Made by a program: the position numbers and the translations under genes. Shown piece by piece: positions 13,300 to 25,103 of a stretch of DNA of 64,000 nucleotides. The notes below the pieces were generated by a model, which ran no database searches, was not told where the DNA came from, and worked only from the letters and a program-made list of their open reading frames with translations. Origin of the DNA: Pempheris klunzingeri (taxonomy: Eukaryota > Chordata > Actinopteri > Acropomatiformes > Pempheridae); NCBI RefSeq assembly GCF_042242105.1, contig NC_092019.1, positions 14,758,328 to 14,822,327 of the forward strand. The letters are read 5' to 3'. The first letter of the stretch is position 1, and each line of letters opens with the position of its first letter.

Positions 13300-13508
13300 T
13301 TATGGACACGCCCCCTAATCCGCCCGTTGCCGTGGTAACGTCAGCTCCCGCGCCCTGATTGGTCGGCCTAAATCAGGCACATGTTTGACCAGGCTTCAAA
13401 TATGTAGTTTTTCCAGAGAGTCAGTCTCTCTGCGCTTCACCGCTGCAACAGGAGACCCTGAAATTTATCTCGTGTTCGTGCAGCAGCCTGAGCTTCACCT
13501 CCGCCACC
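13300..13508 (+). promoter_or_regulatory. fabp11a proximal promoter and 5' UTR
   Basis: GC-rich block directly upstream of the start codon after several kb of AT-rich DNA. It holds an inverted CCAAT box (ATTGG, 13358-13362), an ACGTCA half CRE (about 13338-13343) and a weak TATA-like AAATATG near 13397. The start codon sits in a strong Kozak context, GCCACCATGG. No conventional TATAAA is seen. Confidence 0.5.
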
Positions 13509-14265
13509 ATGGTTGAGCAGTTTGTTGGAAACTGGACTCTGATTGCCAGCGAGAACTTTGATGAGTACATGAAGGCAATCGGTAAGTTTATATCTGACTG
13601 AATGCGTTGGTTTTATGGTTGAGAGCTTCAGCAAAACGGTAAACTGCAACCAAGCAGCTCTGCAGCGTCCTGTAACATAACTAACACCCTGTTCGTTTAA
13701 TCCTCCTCATGCTGAAGGTGTGGGCTTCGCCACCCGGCAAATGGGCAACATGGCGAAGCCTAACCTGGTGATCAGCGTAGAAGATGGAGGGGTCGTGTCC
13801 ATGAAGTCTGAGAGCACTTTCAAGACCACAGAGATCAAGTTCAAGCTCAATGAGGAATTCGAGGAGGCCACTGCAGACGGCCGAAAGACAAAGGTGGGTC
13901 ATCTTTTGTTGTTGCCACAAACTGAGCACACGCAGCGTTTTGCGGCGCCTCTGACAACCTGACGTGACTTTTCAGACCACCATCACACTGGAGAATGGCA
14001 AGCTTGTGCAGCAACAGACGTGGGAGGGAAAGACCACGACACTAGAGCGGGAGCTCCAAGATGGAAAACTAACAGCTGTGAGTAATTGAAGTGTGGCTGG
14101 TGCTTCACATGCAATCTTGTATATGCATATATTGACTGTGTGCATTATAAAGGGGCTTCTCCTTGGACTCTGTGATAAAATACTTCTAACTTTTGATCAT
14201 TGTCTCGACAGAAATGCATCATGGATGACGTTGTGGCACTGAGGACTTATGAGAAAGCAGCTTAA
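13509..14265 (+). CDS. fabp11a: Fatty acid binding protein 11 (fish adipocyte-type FABP), complete
   Basis: Small cytosolic lipid chaperone of the intracellular lipid-binding family, which binds long-chain fatty acids inside a ten-stranded beta barrel. Four coding exons with the invariant FABP architecture: 13509-13581, 13718-13893, 13976-14077 and 14212-14265, giving 134 aa, the usual family length. Visible hallmarks: [12 protein letters not shown] start; [17 protein letters not shown], the helix-turn-helix portal; [17 protein letters not shown]; and the C-terminal R-x-Y of the P2 fatty-acid-binding motif in ALRTYEKAA. The sequence agrees with fish-specific Fabp11, related to the mammalian FABP4/5/8/9 group, rather than with Fabp3 or Fabp7. 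Its position beside hey1 mirrors human HEY1 and the FABP4 cluster, which favours the 'a' co-orthologue; that suffix is inferred. All splice sites are GT-AG and no defect is visible. Confidence 0.92.
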
Positions 14266-14324
14266 TCCCATGAACCTGGACTGCTGTTCCATTTCAAAGA
14301 CACCAAATGCACTGAGCTATTGCC

Positions 14325-14330
14325 AATAAA
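14325..14330 (+). terminator. fabp11a polyadenylation signal
   Basis: Canonical AATAAA 60 bases after the stop codon. It gives a short 3' UTR, as usual for FABP genes. Confidence 0.8.
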
Positions 14331-16150
14331 GTCTGAACTGTGATACTTCAGTTTGTTATCATTGTGCATGAATATAACAAGGGGTTCTCTGTTGGATACA
14401 TACTGTGGGTTGAAATGCCTTTTACTCCTGAAATATTCCATAAAGTGAAATTTTTCGTAATGGCAGGAAAATTTAAACTTTCACACCTGTTTAGGCAGCT
14501 GATCAACTTTTCCCTAAATGACTCAACTTTCAAAGTAAAGCACCTGAGGTCATAAAGTAGACAACTTTGCAGCCTTTTCTCAGCAAAAAGTACACTGGTT
14601 CTTGGTTTCTTACTAGTTGCATGCTCACAATTCTGTATTGAATTAAACCACGATGCCTAAAACCACCTGTAGCAAGTAATGCTTCCAATCTTTAAGATAT
14701 TAGACTTGGCTGGGGATTTTACAGGGGCCTTTTGTTTAAAGAAAAGCAAGTCCTAATATCAGAGCAGCCCTCTTGTGACAAGGATGTGGGTGACTGGGAG
14801 GTGGGCAGGCCAAATCCCTGCTTGGGGTTGAAGCAGTGACCTCATTTGTGCCAGGCCTCTGGTTTTGGACATGGTGTTCAAGCAAGTGCACATAATTTGT
14901 TTTAATTAGGGTTCTTTGGGGCAGTAGGTTGAAGCCCAAATTCTACAAAAGATTTTCCAGCTTTAGTGAGTGATTGTGACCACGGGTGGTGCTCGGCCAA
15001 CAAGGACTAATGAAAAGCTGATTCGATGTCTTGAGTACTACATGCACACAAAGACATTGTTTTAGACATTTTCCATATGTCCTGGCAACATGGTGTCTGA
15101 GGTTTTTTTTGTCAAAATGTCTAAAGAAAATTTCTTTTAATTTGAAATTGTTTAATGAAAAATTAGTCCTTTAAAAAAAAAAAAAAAAAAAAGATTACAA
15201 ATGCACATAACAGGGAGGTTGTGGAGGGCAGTCAGTTCCCTAAACTCTCTTTAGATTACTGAATACCCCATTGTTAAGGCTTAAACTTACTTGAGGTTGT
15301 GTGTCAGTACAGGCTTTAAGAGCCAGACTTCCTTTGAAATGGTTTTATCCCTTTAACCACAACCACATCATGAGCTGGCGAGTTCTTAGAAACTGTTAGT
15401 TCAACTTAGCCGCTTTGTTGAAAGGACTTGGGCTGTGGTGTGTACAAACATGCTGTCTTAACTCTTTCATTGTTGTCATATTAAGAATGTATTGATTATA
15501 ACTAATTACTCATCTGATCTACAATACATAATGATAATAATAATGAGAACAAGAATAGTAATAATGATAATAGTAATAGAAAATAATAAATTGCCTCACC
15601 AGGACCTCAGTTGATGTCAGCCAACCATGAAAAGCTGTCACCAGTATATGCAATAAATTATCAAAATGTTCAAAACTAGGCTACAATATTCTTAAAGGCA
15701 CTAATTAATGATGTTATGATCGCAGCAGGAGGTGGCCTTATCCAAACAAATCCAGGAAATCCGAAAGTTACAGTTCAGTTTTACTGCATTACTTGCTCAT
15801 ATGAATTATTACATAATGTGAACTTGAAGACCCCATATGTCATAATCTCACTGCAGCCTCTATCTGGTAGAAATGCTGCCCCCCTGCGGCCGATTCTGGT
15901 AATAGCAGGTAATGATTGGACAGTACCATTGTACCCTAATGAGGGGGGGGGTCTCAGTTTTAAATTGACAACAGTTTCCAGTGAGAGTTTTTAGTCTTTA
16001 GTAAATAACTGTTTAAGTGGTATTAAGTCAATATGCTTCTCAACAATGATGTGTTAGATTATAATGCTATTTTTTAAAGTTATCTTGTCTTCGCCCCCAG
16101 ATGAAATGATCCGGAATGATGTCATACGTGACGCGCCGTCATCATCAAAC
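14331..16150. other. fabp11a-fam8a1 intergenic region and fam8a1 promoter
   Basis: No gene recognised. Contains a poly(A) run near 15171-15192 and AT-rich (ATAATA-like) low-complexity sequence at about 15528-15590. The last 40 bases before the fam8a1 start contain a CRE-like TACGTGAC (16125-16132) followed by CGCGCC. A promoter at 16.10-16.15 kb is likely but has no TATA box. Confidence 0.4.
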
Positions 16151-17915
16151 ATGGCCGACAAAGAAAACACAAACATGGAAGTCGATAAGAAAAAGAACAA
16201 ACCTTATGCTAACAAAGTTGAGCCACTCGTTGACGAGGTTGCCCAAAGACTTGGCAACCAGAACAATGTCGACGGGAAGAAGAACGCCGGTGACAGCCGC
16301 GCCACAGCGGAGTACTGCGAGCAGCTGCAGGCGTGGATGTGGCAGTACTACACTGGATATGTGAACTGGCAGAGCTGGCTGGCCGCGTCAGCCATGTCCT
16401 ATCCTTGTTATTTACAGTCAGTCAGCGGGACGTCGACGGCATCTCTTGATATCACCTCCCAGAGCTGGTATAACAGCCCGTTTGGTCTTCCGTTGTCGCC
16501 TTATCCACCTGCGACCGCCTCCGCAAGCAGCCGGGCAGGTGAGGCAGCTGGCGGGGCTGCAGTGTCCGGACAGCCGCAGCAGCAGCAACAGCAGCAGCAG
16601 CAGGAGAATGGAAATGCACAGAGACCAGGTAAAATAGGCGCCAGGTTGTCAAAATGTAACGTTACAGACAGCATTAACATTAAGTTAACTTGTGAGATGC
16701 AGTAACTGGTTGTGCAAGAGGTTGAGAGTGGCAGCAGTGGCTGTCTCACGAGATGCCAGCTGAGATGCGATTGGATCAGTAGTGGCAGATCCAGAGGCGG
16801 TTTTCTGTAACACATTTAACATCTCCAAATGCTCTTGTGGCTTAAAGAGAGCAGCTCCAAGCCTCCCAGAAGAGCAGGGACTGTTGACAATGCATTTGAA
16901 ATAACATGCTCAGTGATCACATGTGGGTGTAATGTTTGGCCATGTGCTGCACTGAACTTGTGTGCCACTTTTCACCAGGTCGGGAGTACAGCATTCCTTC
17001 ACCTCTTCAGAGACTCCTGGCTGAGATGGTGGATTTCTTCATACTGTTTTTCATCAAAGCAACCATCATCATTAGTATTATGCACCTGAGTGGAATCAAG
17101 TGAGTGTTTTGATTGATTTCTGTATGCAGTTGTGGTGAAATGATGGCTAGGGTGGCCAGGGTGTTTTCATCCTGTAAGAAAACAAAAAACACAAACTTGC
17201 TTTAATCATAAAAATATTTTCCTTTGTATTTCAGGGATGTCTCCAAGTTCGCCATGCATTTTATAGTGGAGGAAATAGATGAGGACACGTCGATGGAGGA
17301 GCTGCAGAAAATGATGCTTGTTGCACTTGTGTACCGGATATTAGTGTGTTTTTACGAGGTGAGCAATTGCAGAAAAAATTTCTGCACACTCTTATTACCG
17401 AAGTAGTGTGAGACAAAACAAGTGGTCTCAACCTAGGCTGCTTATTGTTTCTCTGCAAATTTTGGGCAACCTCCCATGCAGTTTATGTGACTGCTCCTGC
17501 TCCATTCTCCCTACAGATTGTGTGCATTTGGGGAGCAGGAGGCGCCACTCCAGGGAAGTTTCTAATTGGACTCAGAGTTGTTACGTGTGACTCATCAGTT
17601 CTGGTTCAGCCTAACAGGGTGCTTGTAGTGCCAGCAACTAATGTCTCTCTGTCTGCGTAAGTAGTTGATTTTTAAGGTTTTCTCTTAGCGGTTTCATATC
17701 GAAAGCAATCCAGTTTATCTCTCCTGTTTGTATTGTAACCCACCATGTCTGTCTCTCTCTCTCTCTATAGATCAACTGTCCGAGCCTTGAACAAGAACTT
17801 TTCAATTGCCTTCTTTTTCCCGGCCTTCATCACACTTCTGTTCTTCCAGCACAACAGGACTGTGTATGATATGGTAGCTGGTACAATTGTTGTCAAGCGC
17901 TCCAGGGTGAGATGA
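16151..17915 (+). CDS. fam8a1: FAM8A1, RDD-family membrane protein, complete
   Basis: Multi-pass membrane protein; the human orthologue is an ER protein reported as a cofactor of the HRD1 ERAD ubiquitin-ligase complex. Exons 16151-16628, 16979-17099, 17235-17358, 17517-17656 and 17771-17915 join in phase to 335 aa. Residues 1-159 are a polar, poorly conserved cytosolic N-terminus with a conserved aromatic patch (QAWMWQYYTGY) and a run of nine glutamines (143-151). From REYSIPS at about residue 160 onward the match to human FAM8A1 is very close: AEMVDFFILFF opens the RDD domain, FAMHFIVEEIDEDTSMEELQ follows, then the glycine-rich GAGGATPGKFLIGLRV signature and a last hydrophobic segment before HNRTVYDMVAGTIVVKR. 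Three hydrophobic segments are evident. The start MADKEN is chosen because the in-frame upstream methionines precede any likely transcript start. A teleost duplicate may exist elsewhere, so the a/b suffix is left off. Confidence 0.95.
16577..16603 (+). repeat. CAG/CAA repeat coding nine glutamines in fam8a1
   Basis: Nine consecutive glutamine codons, CAG three times, one CAA, then CAG five times, preceded by QP. The single CAA interruption usually stabilises such tracts. Confidence 0.95.
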
Positions 17916-17973
17916 CGCAGAAGAGCACAGAAGAGAGTCTTAAGCAAATCCTGAGCAGGCACTGTGGGATGTT

Positions 17974-18007
<34 letters not shown>

Positions 18008-19217
18008 GCCTGCAGAACTCAGACATCGTCCTTTTGAAGGTATCGCCCGAACACGCAGAAGCATTAACACGGTTAAAGAGAGAGTTTGATACACATCAGT
18101 ATGAACTTTTAACTTGGGTTTGGTTTGTCTCAGACACTTACTGTATTTCTGCATGTATGTCTACATGCTGCTTTCAGAGTCTATTCCTGTGCCAAATCAA
18201 TGCCTCCCTTGACAACAGGAAAAATGATGGTATATGCTACCTTTTCATTAACACAAGTTATGCCTCTTTTTAAAAAACTCTTCCAGATTAAGGGCGAATG
18301 TCTTGTATCATTCAGTATTTAAGTCACTAGTCATGCATTCATGAGATTATACCTTCAGTGTCTCTTTGTATTGAAAAACTGTCTTAAGAGTTGCTCAGGC
18401 TTTTAATGTTTGAGCTGTTGACCTTCATCACTGCAGGTTTGATGCATCATCCTCAGCTTGGTCACCTGCTTAAATACTTTGGTTCTAAGGCACATTTAAA
18501 TATATTCAAGGGAAACGTAAACCTGACCACAGTTGCTCTTCCTTTACTCCGACAGCATGTGTGTGACTGAAAAGTTAACATATGACATATTTGATGTGAT
18601 TGACTGTTTTTTGCATTTCAGAAGATTAAATGAAACCACTAATTCCCTGCATGTTTGAGATGCCCGTCTTTTAGCAGTTTGTCTGCTATATGATAATTCC
18701 TACAATGTTTTGATGCAAAGTGGCCACATTGTGTTTGTTCACTTAAGCTTCATTAACTCATCAACATGCCATTATATTTTCCTCATGTAATGGGTGCATA
18801 TATCAGTTTATGTTGTGATTATTTATAATTTTATTTTATAAATCTCCATCAGTGTTTTTGTAGAATCAATGCAAAGGACCATTGAAGCTCCTCAGAAAGC
18901 TCGTAGTGGCGACTGTGATGGTATTTTCATTTCTTCATCACACATTTGTATTTTTTCTGATGTTTAATATGCCCTATTATCTAGCAATTTAAGATTCTGT
19001 CCAAATTGCTCTAGTTTTTTTTGTAACACTGCGTTTTTATTTATATGGAGTATTCACTGAATTGATGTTTCAAATATTTACCACTCTAAATATGAGATAT
19101 CATAGATTAAACGGATTATAGGATAAAGGTACTGTAGTTCCACAGTAAAAACTTGTGAATATATTCCACACTAATTTCTTTTAAACGAGATGATGGCTAG
19201 GTGTTTTCCACAATAAA
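17916..19217 (+). other. fam8a1 3' UTR (probable)
   Basis: AT-rich sequence without frames of interest. Includes a 28-base poly(A) at about 17979-18006. The first canonical AATAAA in a plausible context is at 19212-19217, which would give a 3' UTR of about 1.3 kb. The end point is an inference from that hexamer. Confidence 0.45.
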
Positions 19218-22200
19218 TTATCCATGTAACATGATTGTTATACCTAAATATAGCATTTTTTAAACATGTTTTGGTCTGTTGTGAGAAAGAGGTTGTGGTC
19301 GTGAATTACTGAACACTGTGATCATATTCTTCTTAGTTACAGGAGTTTGGCACCACCTAGTGTATATTTATTGGTCGTACAGATGTCACTGCTCGTGTTG
19401 ATGCATCATAGAGAATAAGCCCACCGCACTGATACCTGCATATAACATTTTGAACAAATATCTATCTGTCTCTGTGTGTGTGATCCTCATTTATCACCAC
19501 AGATAGTCAATCACTCCATCTGAAAGTGAAATCACTCTGCTAAATCGAGGGACAGCCTGAATCTGCTTGTTTTATGACATTTCTGCCATTCTTTGAGTTT
19601 GCTGGCATGTCCCGAATACTTGGAGGGGTCTGTTGAAGCTCCAATTGTTGGCAAGTGTTGATGTGGTGATTGTGTTAGGCCTCCTAAGTGGCAGCTTCAG
19701 CTGACAGCCACAGATGGTACTCCCAGATTATAGAGCGACCCCCCCCCCACCCCCCACCCCCCATGCTGCTGCCATGCACCATGCCATTACTGTAGGCAGC
19801 AGAATAATACCACTCTTGGTCGTGAAGGGCTGCACAGAGGACCTGAGAAGTGTGGGCAGACACTACCCACCATCATTACTGCACTGTACGCTGATGAGTG
19901 AGTGGAGCTCTATTTTGAGTTGAGGCATGTTTATAATCTATTTTTGTATCGACATGCTCTGGCTCATATCCACAGAGAATGTGCAGGAGGAAGATTTCAT
20001 AAAAAGCTCAAGGGAACACTTATTACTACAATTTATGGCTGACATCTGTGAGAAACTACCCAAATGTTGCAATAAACCTCACAGCCCCTGCAGTGAATTA
20101 ACAAATAGCAATCAGTTATTATTAACAGCACTAATAATTTATGTAAATCACATTAAAGATCATCCTTGTGTCTATAAATAGGACTCCTAATAAGGCACTA
20201 ATGATAGCAGTGGTAGAAGTGATTCCTGCCACGGCACCTGACTGTAAAAATAAATGTAAGGTACATTTTTTTTTTAATGAGCTGTCCATCAGGTGGCTTA
20301 CTTTGTTCTCATTTATATATCATGTTAAACCACGACAGCAAACTCAGACATTAAAGGAGTGAGGAGAGGTGAAAGAATCCTCTAAAAAACATTACTCTAA
20401 TTCACATTTTTCCCCCCATTTTCTGTATCTGTTTGATGCCATGCTTGACAAATTTAGTTCCTGTCTGCCACATGGCATGCCATACGGTCTCGAGTTGGTG
20501 AAGTGTCCAGCCTGAGTTCCTGCCACCCTTTCTGGCTCCTTTAACAAGGGAGTCATCTACAGGCAGCATGGAGGCCTCACAGCTTTCTCTGACAGCCATG
20601 TGTCTGTTTCTGAACAGAGCCGTGTACAGGCCACATGGATGAGGTAAACAGTCTGGGCTCAACTGGACCAAAATACTTTTTATGAATGATACAGTTGTTA
20701 AAGCCGTTATCGGTTCATTAGAAGTTTCAAAATGGCAGCAGGCTCCAGGTGTTGTTGCTGGTTTCGTGGAAAGGTGCTGTGGACTGATGTGCTGCTGACT
20801 GTTGTTGTTTCCACTGTGTTTGTGCCTGTTGGTATTCGTCTCAAGTGGAGGCAGTAATTACTGGATGGCTGGGCTCTGCCTGAGTGGAGAGTGCTGCTGA
20901 TGAAGAGGAGACCTGTTGACGACGGAGGGACATGTGCGCCTGAGATACAACGCATCCAGGATGAGGGTAACACACATTCACATGTCAACATAAACATTGT
21001 GCATTTTTATTATTCCTCATTTTCTTCCCATTTACATGCATGGACCACTGAACATTGACTTTCGTGGCAAAGGAACTGAACAAAAATTATTAACCTCATG
21101 TTCACATGAGACAGTGGTGATCAGATCTGTTCAGCTGGAGTGTTTGGGACCCACTATTCTATTCTTATTGTGAAATCTGGTGGATACTGTGAAAACTATT
21201 GTTCCAATTACATGTTAAAGTAAAATATTGCACAATTATTTTATTTTATTTTTTTTACGCACCTTAAGATTTTTTCATCAAACCAGTTGCACCAATTCAA
21301 TACTGTTATATTACTTTTGGGGAAGGGGCTGTCACAGTGTTCATTGGCAATTTTAATATTTCTATTGTTTTATTAAAAAGAAGTGAATAAATAAGTTCCG
21401 CTGCTCTCCTCACCGAAAAAACCTTCATATAGTCCCTAAACCAAATTAAACAGACTTGACGTGAGCATCATGTCAGCACTGTATGATTTGGATGTACTGC
21501 TGTTTACAACGGCAATAAATTATGAATGAACTCATTTCTAGGAAAGTGAACAAACAAGAGTGAGTATGATATGAATAAACCCGTTTTCCAGAATAGTACA
21601 CTGCCTGTCCTGGAGTTCATTTTCCTGGTTTAAAAATAGATGCGAGTACAAACTCAGAATGAGTGATGTAGATGCATGAAGAGACACTGTGAGTGTGTAT
21701 GTGTGTTGAGGGGGAGCAGTACAGCGTTCATACCATCATTTTCTATTACATAACATTAGGTTCCTGGGTGTTTGTGTTTTTGAATACAGTACATTTCTGC
21801 TTAAGGCTGCAAAAAGCTTGAGTTGTCAAGACAACCATGGAGGCTGCACTGACTGCTGCAGAGAAATTCAGATTTTTTTGTCTGTTTCTTAGATAATGTT
21901 GCTTTAAGGTGACACCGTGTCTGATTTACACATGCTCTACACATATATTTAAAGAGAAACTGAGGGGCAGAAATTGGCCCAAAATAAGTTTGTGCCATGG
22001 TATTATCAGCTCGACCACATTAGACTTGAGTCACTTCAGTCTCCATCATGTCAAGAGACACTGTGCCATGTTTCCACTTTACTAATTTGGACTGAGGAGG
22101 TGCCGAATGCATTTGCTTGACAGCCGCTGCATTATTTACAAAATAATCAACACAACACACTCAATACCCTCACAGAAGACAGAGAACCAAACAAAGAGAC

Positions 22201-25064
22201 AGTAAGACAGGAGTGTAAGCAATATATATTCGCCTGATATAATGATATACGTATAATGATATAAATATGTAAAAAGATATTTATTTTCATCATCATTGCT
22301 GAAACGTAGTCGCACATATGTAGTCAGCAGCAGCACATACATGGTCAAACTTGGTGACATTTGTTGTATTATATTTAAAAAACATTATGTCATAGAAATG
22401 TGTTCAAAATCAGCATGTAGAATCTGCCAGAACAAGAAAAGCTTAATGTAAAGCTAATTTACCAGCTTTTTCCCATTTCTTGTGATGTGTAAGTTATTGA
22501 GTTTGTTATAGCTAAATGTGATCATAATGGAGAGAAAGAACATCAGCTGAGTCCAACTAAAAGCTAACTTGACTAGTTTAGCAGAGTAGCAGCGGTTGCA
22601 GTTTCTGACTAAAGGAATTAACGTGATTTCACATTCAATCACATACTGAACTGTAACTGTTTCCTCAATGAAAGATCAATTTATTAAATTAACTCATTAG
22701 TTCAAAAGGATTATTGGAGTTGAAAAGGACATACCATAATTAGATTGTCCAGTCATGGGTGCAGTATCTAAATATTTTTTTAATGTGAAGTCTGTGACAG
22801 TAATTAATCATTAGCCTAAAATGGCATAAAATTAAGGTTTTACAACTTACACAGTTGGCTAAAAGCCTTCACACTCTCACTTCTCTCCGCCACTAAGATA
22901 TAATGGTTGTCTGTCAGCGGCAATTTATTTTATAAAATGTACGAAATACTATATTAAATACTAACAAAACGTGTAATAACAAGTAACAAAATAATTATTT
23001 TCCAAACAGCTGGTGAAATATGACCTATGCTTGTATGAAATTTGTAAATCTTTCACATTGGCGTCTGAAGGAAATGTTTGAATATTGTAAGATTACACAG
23101 AATCTCAGCTTTATGAGCTTCAATATTAATCTTCTCATTCATTATTATTGAACTCTGTATATTGTTACTTTATGATTTCTAAAACTGCAAAGACAATATC
23201 CATGCATGGATTGATGAAAGATAGAAAAAAATTACACGCTGTCTTCAGGGAGAAGCCACATTGAGATAAACATTTTTGCATTAGATCAGTGAGCAGCATC
23301 CATCCCTCACTGACCTGCAGCCAAAGAAATTCATTTACTGCCCTCTGTTGTGTGAATTAGGAACTGAACCAACACCTCAATGGGAGGAGCGGACAGCCTC
23401 CGTCTGAGGTCACTGAGGTCACTTCACTGATGGTTGTAGTTCCTCGCCTGAATATCCTGATCAGGAATTTAGAAACACGGAGCCCTGATACTTGTAACAA
23501 GCTCTCTATAATGACAAATATGATATGAAATGTAACAGATATTATCATTAAGAAAGTTTTCTTTGCACATTTGTCTTGCCTGTTGAACCACCCACCAAAT
23601 CTCTGTTGGACATCTTTAGAGACTGATTAATAAGGAACAACAGCTTTCTGACTGTAAATTGTGCTCAATCTATTTCTATTTATTTTTGTACACGATTTGG
23701 CGTCTTTCTGATTCATTTGGTTCGTGTGTTTTAACAAACTCTACTGAGTTCCCTCGGTGGCTGTGTTCCTCCTCCACAAATCACCCCCACCCAATCCTTT
23801 AGTTGCCTAAACTATGTTCTGGAGATGTGCGTAAGCAGTGGCTTGCTATTTTCGGCTGAATGAAAAGAGTCTTGGCACTTGGGCTCAGGATGAAATCTGT
23901 TTTGTTCAGCTGAATTTGGCTTTCACCACATGCACAGTATCTACATGTAACACAGTTAATGGGTTCAGTTTGATGGAGTCTTACAGTAAAACCACAACCA
24001 TCTGACTGAAGAGTGATTTGTTTCCTGTTTTTCACATGATGTCCTTAGTAACATAAACACAAACTGTAGCACACATATAAAGAGTCCATTTGTACATAAG
24101 CTACCCGTGGAAAATGTTAATAGTAATAGGAATAATTTTTGATGTAACAGGTTGGTGAAATGGTTGATGGACTCCCTCACATCAAGCAGACACTGCGTCA
24201 ACCATGAATCACATTGTATTTGTTTTGTAAACGGGAAACATTCAGACACTTATGAATGAAGATCCCTTGACCTTGTAATAACCTTAAGATTAAATGGGAC
24301 ACTAATTTCTTGAGCATATCTTAAAAAGAAAAGGGGCAGCATATGTTGGTTTCCAGAGCTTCAAGTTGTTGCTTACACGTCATTCATTTCATCTTTACAC
24401 ATTTAATCCAAGGACTCTGTTCAAGGTCACTTTGAACTCTCAGCCAGCGCTCAACAATTGCTCTATTGTAATTGAAGCTGGAATTCAATAACTCTCACAG
24501 ATTTGAAGTCCAAAGTGTGCTATACCTGCTGATTAAAATAAAGTGAAACTCCACAGACGTAATATTCACACGCCTCTCACAACTGCATGCATCCAAATAG
24601 AGGGATGAGGTGGGTCACTATCACCTGCCTGGTGGATTTGCTGTCCCTTTGCTCTTTTCATTAACTGCTGAATTCACTGACTTTCAATAGGCTCTTTCAG
24701 CGTGTCATGCTACACCACCATTGAGCTACAGCCACGTTGCCACCCATCTTTCTTAATGGGGACTGGAGACTGTGGAGCTGCCCTGTTGCCATGGCAGCAA
24801 GCGCTTTCACATTCTCCCCACATAGCGTGCAGCGTGCATGTTGTTCCTTCCAAACTGGAGCGCGCCACAGCAGAGACAGGTCTGCTCTCAGACAGGACCG
24901 AGCCAGGGTTATTTACCTCCTGCTCTGATACCAGATGCCCTCTTAATCCAACCACCCACACTCCACTTTCCATTCTCTTTATTACTAATGCATAGTGTTT
25001 CCCATTGGCTGCTCTCACATGTTGAACTTTGCTCCAATACTTACTACTTATTCTAACACTTACA

Positions 25065-25065
<1 letters not shown>

Positions 25066-25099
<34 letters not shown>
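25066..25099. repeat. (TG)n microsatellite
   Basis: About 33 bases of TG with one interruption, followed by an alternating TATA/TACG segment. Confidence 0.9.

Positions 25100-25103
<4 letters not shown>

Noticed and set aside
16064-16150. Earlier fam8a1 start at 16064 or at 16104
   Set aside because: The upstream peptide is not FAM8A1-like, and the MADKEN start fits the length of the N-terminus. The upstream part is probably promoter/UTR.
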